A DNA stretch of 64,000 nucleotides from Chlorocebus sabaeus (taxonomy: Eukaryota > Chordata > Mammalia > Primates > Cercopithecidae), in assembly GCF_047675955.1 (NCBI RefSeq), contig NC_132904.1:57655435-57719434 (forward strand), given 5' to 3'. Under the pieces are notes generated by a model. The model had not been told where the DNA came from, ran no database searches, and saw only the letters and a program-made list of their open reading frames with translations. The position numbers and the translations under genes were made by a program. Shown one piece after another: positions 63,720 through 64,000 of the stretch. Each line of letters begins with the position of its first letter. The stretch's first letter is position 1.

Positions 63720-64000
63720 AAAAGAAATCCAAAGGAGTGACAAACTGTGAAAAGATGTTCAACCTCACTTGGATTTTGTGAAATGCAAACTAAAGCAACA
63801 ACACAATGCCATTTTTCCTCTCTTCAAATAGGCAAATATTAAAATTTCTTATGATATCAATTATTTGCAAGGATTTGGGGAAACAGAATTCTCATACATT
63901 ACTGGTAGGAGCATACATTATCATAACAATTTCAGAGAGAAATTGGTAGCTGCCAGCAAAATTACAACTAGGCAAACTATGAGCTAACAGTCCACTTCTA
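63720..64000 (+). mobile_element. L1M late ORF2 region, sense, cut by the window end
   Basis: GAAAAGATGTTCAACCTCAC, GTGAAATGCAAACTAAAGCA and AGAATTCTCATACATTACTG match late ORF2. It starts after another L1's 3' end, so it is a second element, continuing past 64,000. Confidence 0.82.

Overview
The window is nuclear DNA from a primate, very probably human. It holds several Alu elements (one AluY-like), a near full-length primate L1 (L1PA/L1PB type), ERVL-MaLR LTRs, many MIR and L2 fragments, old L1M pieces, dinucleotide and tetranucleotide microsatellites, and one CpG island in otherwise AT-rich DNA. There is no prokaryotic gene structure, CRISPR array, tRNA or rRNA. Nearly every long open reading frame lies inside a transposon or is a by-product of GC-rich sequence.

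Layout. 1-11 kb: intergenic or intronic DNA with a MaLR LTR end, an L1/HAL1-like relic, a MIR, microsatellites, a second MaLR LTR (6.9-7.4 kb), an Alu, a rearranged antisense L2 and a second Alu. 11.1-17.3 kb: a 6.1 kb L1 with a perfect 16-bp target-site duplication (TSD), its reading frames broken. 17.4-26 kb: a truncated antisense L1, L2, MIR, AluY, an old LTR and L1M pieces. 26-31.4 kb: L2-rich, two head-to-tail L2 copies, one split by an MLT1-type LTR. 31.4-38.2 kb: a MIR holding a palindromic hAT-like element, MER5-type elements and L2. 38.2-39.6 kb: CpG island with a probable first coding exon on the minus strand. 39.7-41 kb: a striking 134-bp inverted duplication with a 1000-bp spacer. 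41.8-44.7 kb: a nest four layers deep (MIR, MLT1 LTR, second MLT1 LTR, 5'-inverted L1). 44.8-64 kb: MER5, MST LTR, Alu, MIRs, L2s, two copies of one dispersed repeat I cannot name, and a long L1M relic carrying an Alu-monomer insertion.

The only host gene evidence is the CpG island and a minus-strand exon with an ATG, 48 codons and a consensus splice donor. I do not recognise the protein. If the call is right, the window to the left (positions below 38,940) is its first intron or further gene body, and the window to the right is upstream DNA.

I found no new biological system in the sense of a gene cluster. The most unusual structures are two local copied segments: a 133/134-identical inverted 134-bp repeat around 40 kb, and a 49-bp segment from 5.5 kb reappearing inside the LTR at 7.2 kb. 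Both look like templated insertions made during DNA repair or replication rather than by transposition. Repeat family names come from remembered consensus sequences and could not be checked here; TSDs, repeats, hairpins and splice motifs were read directly.
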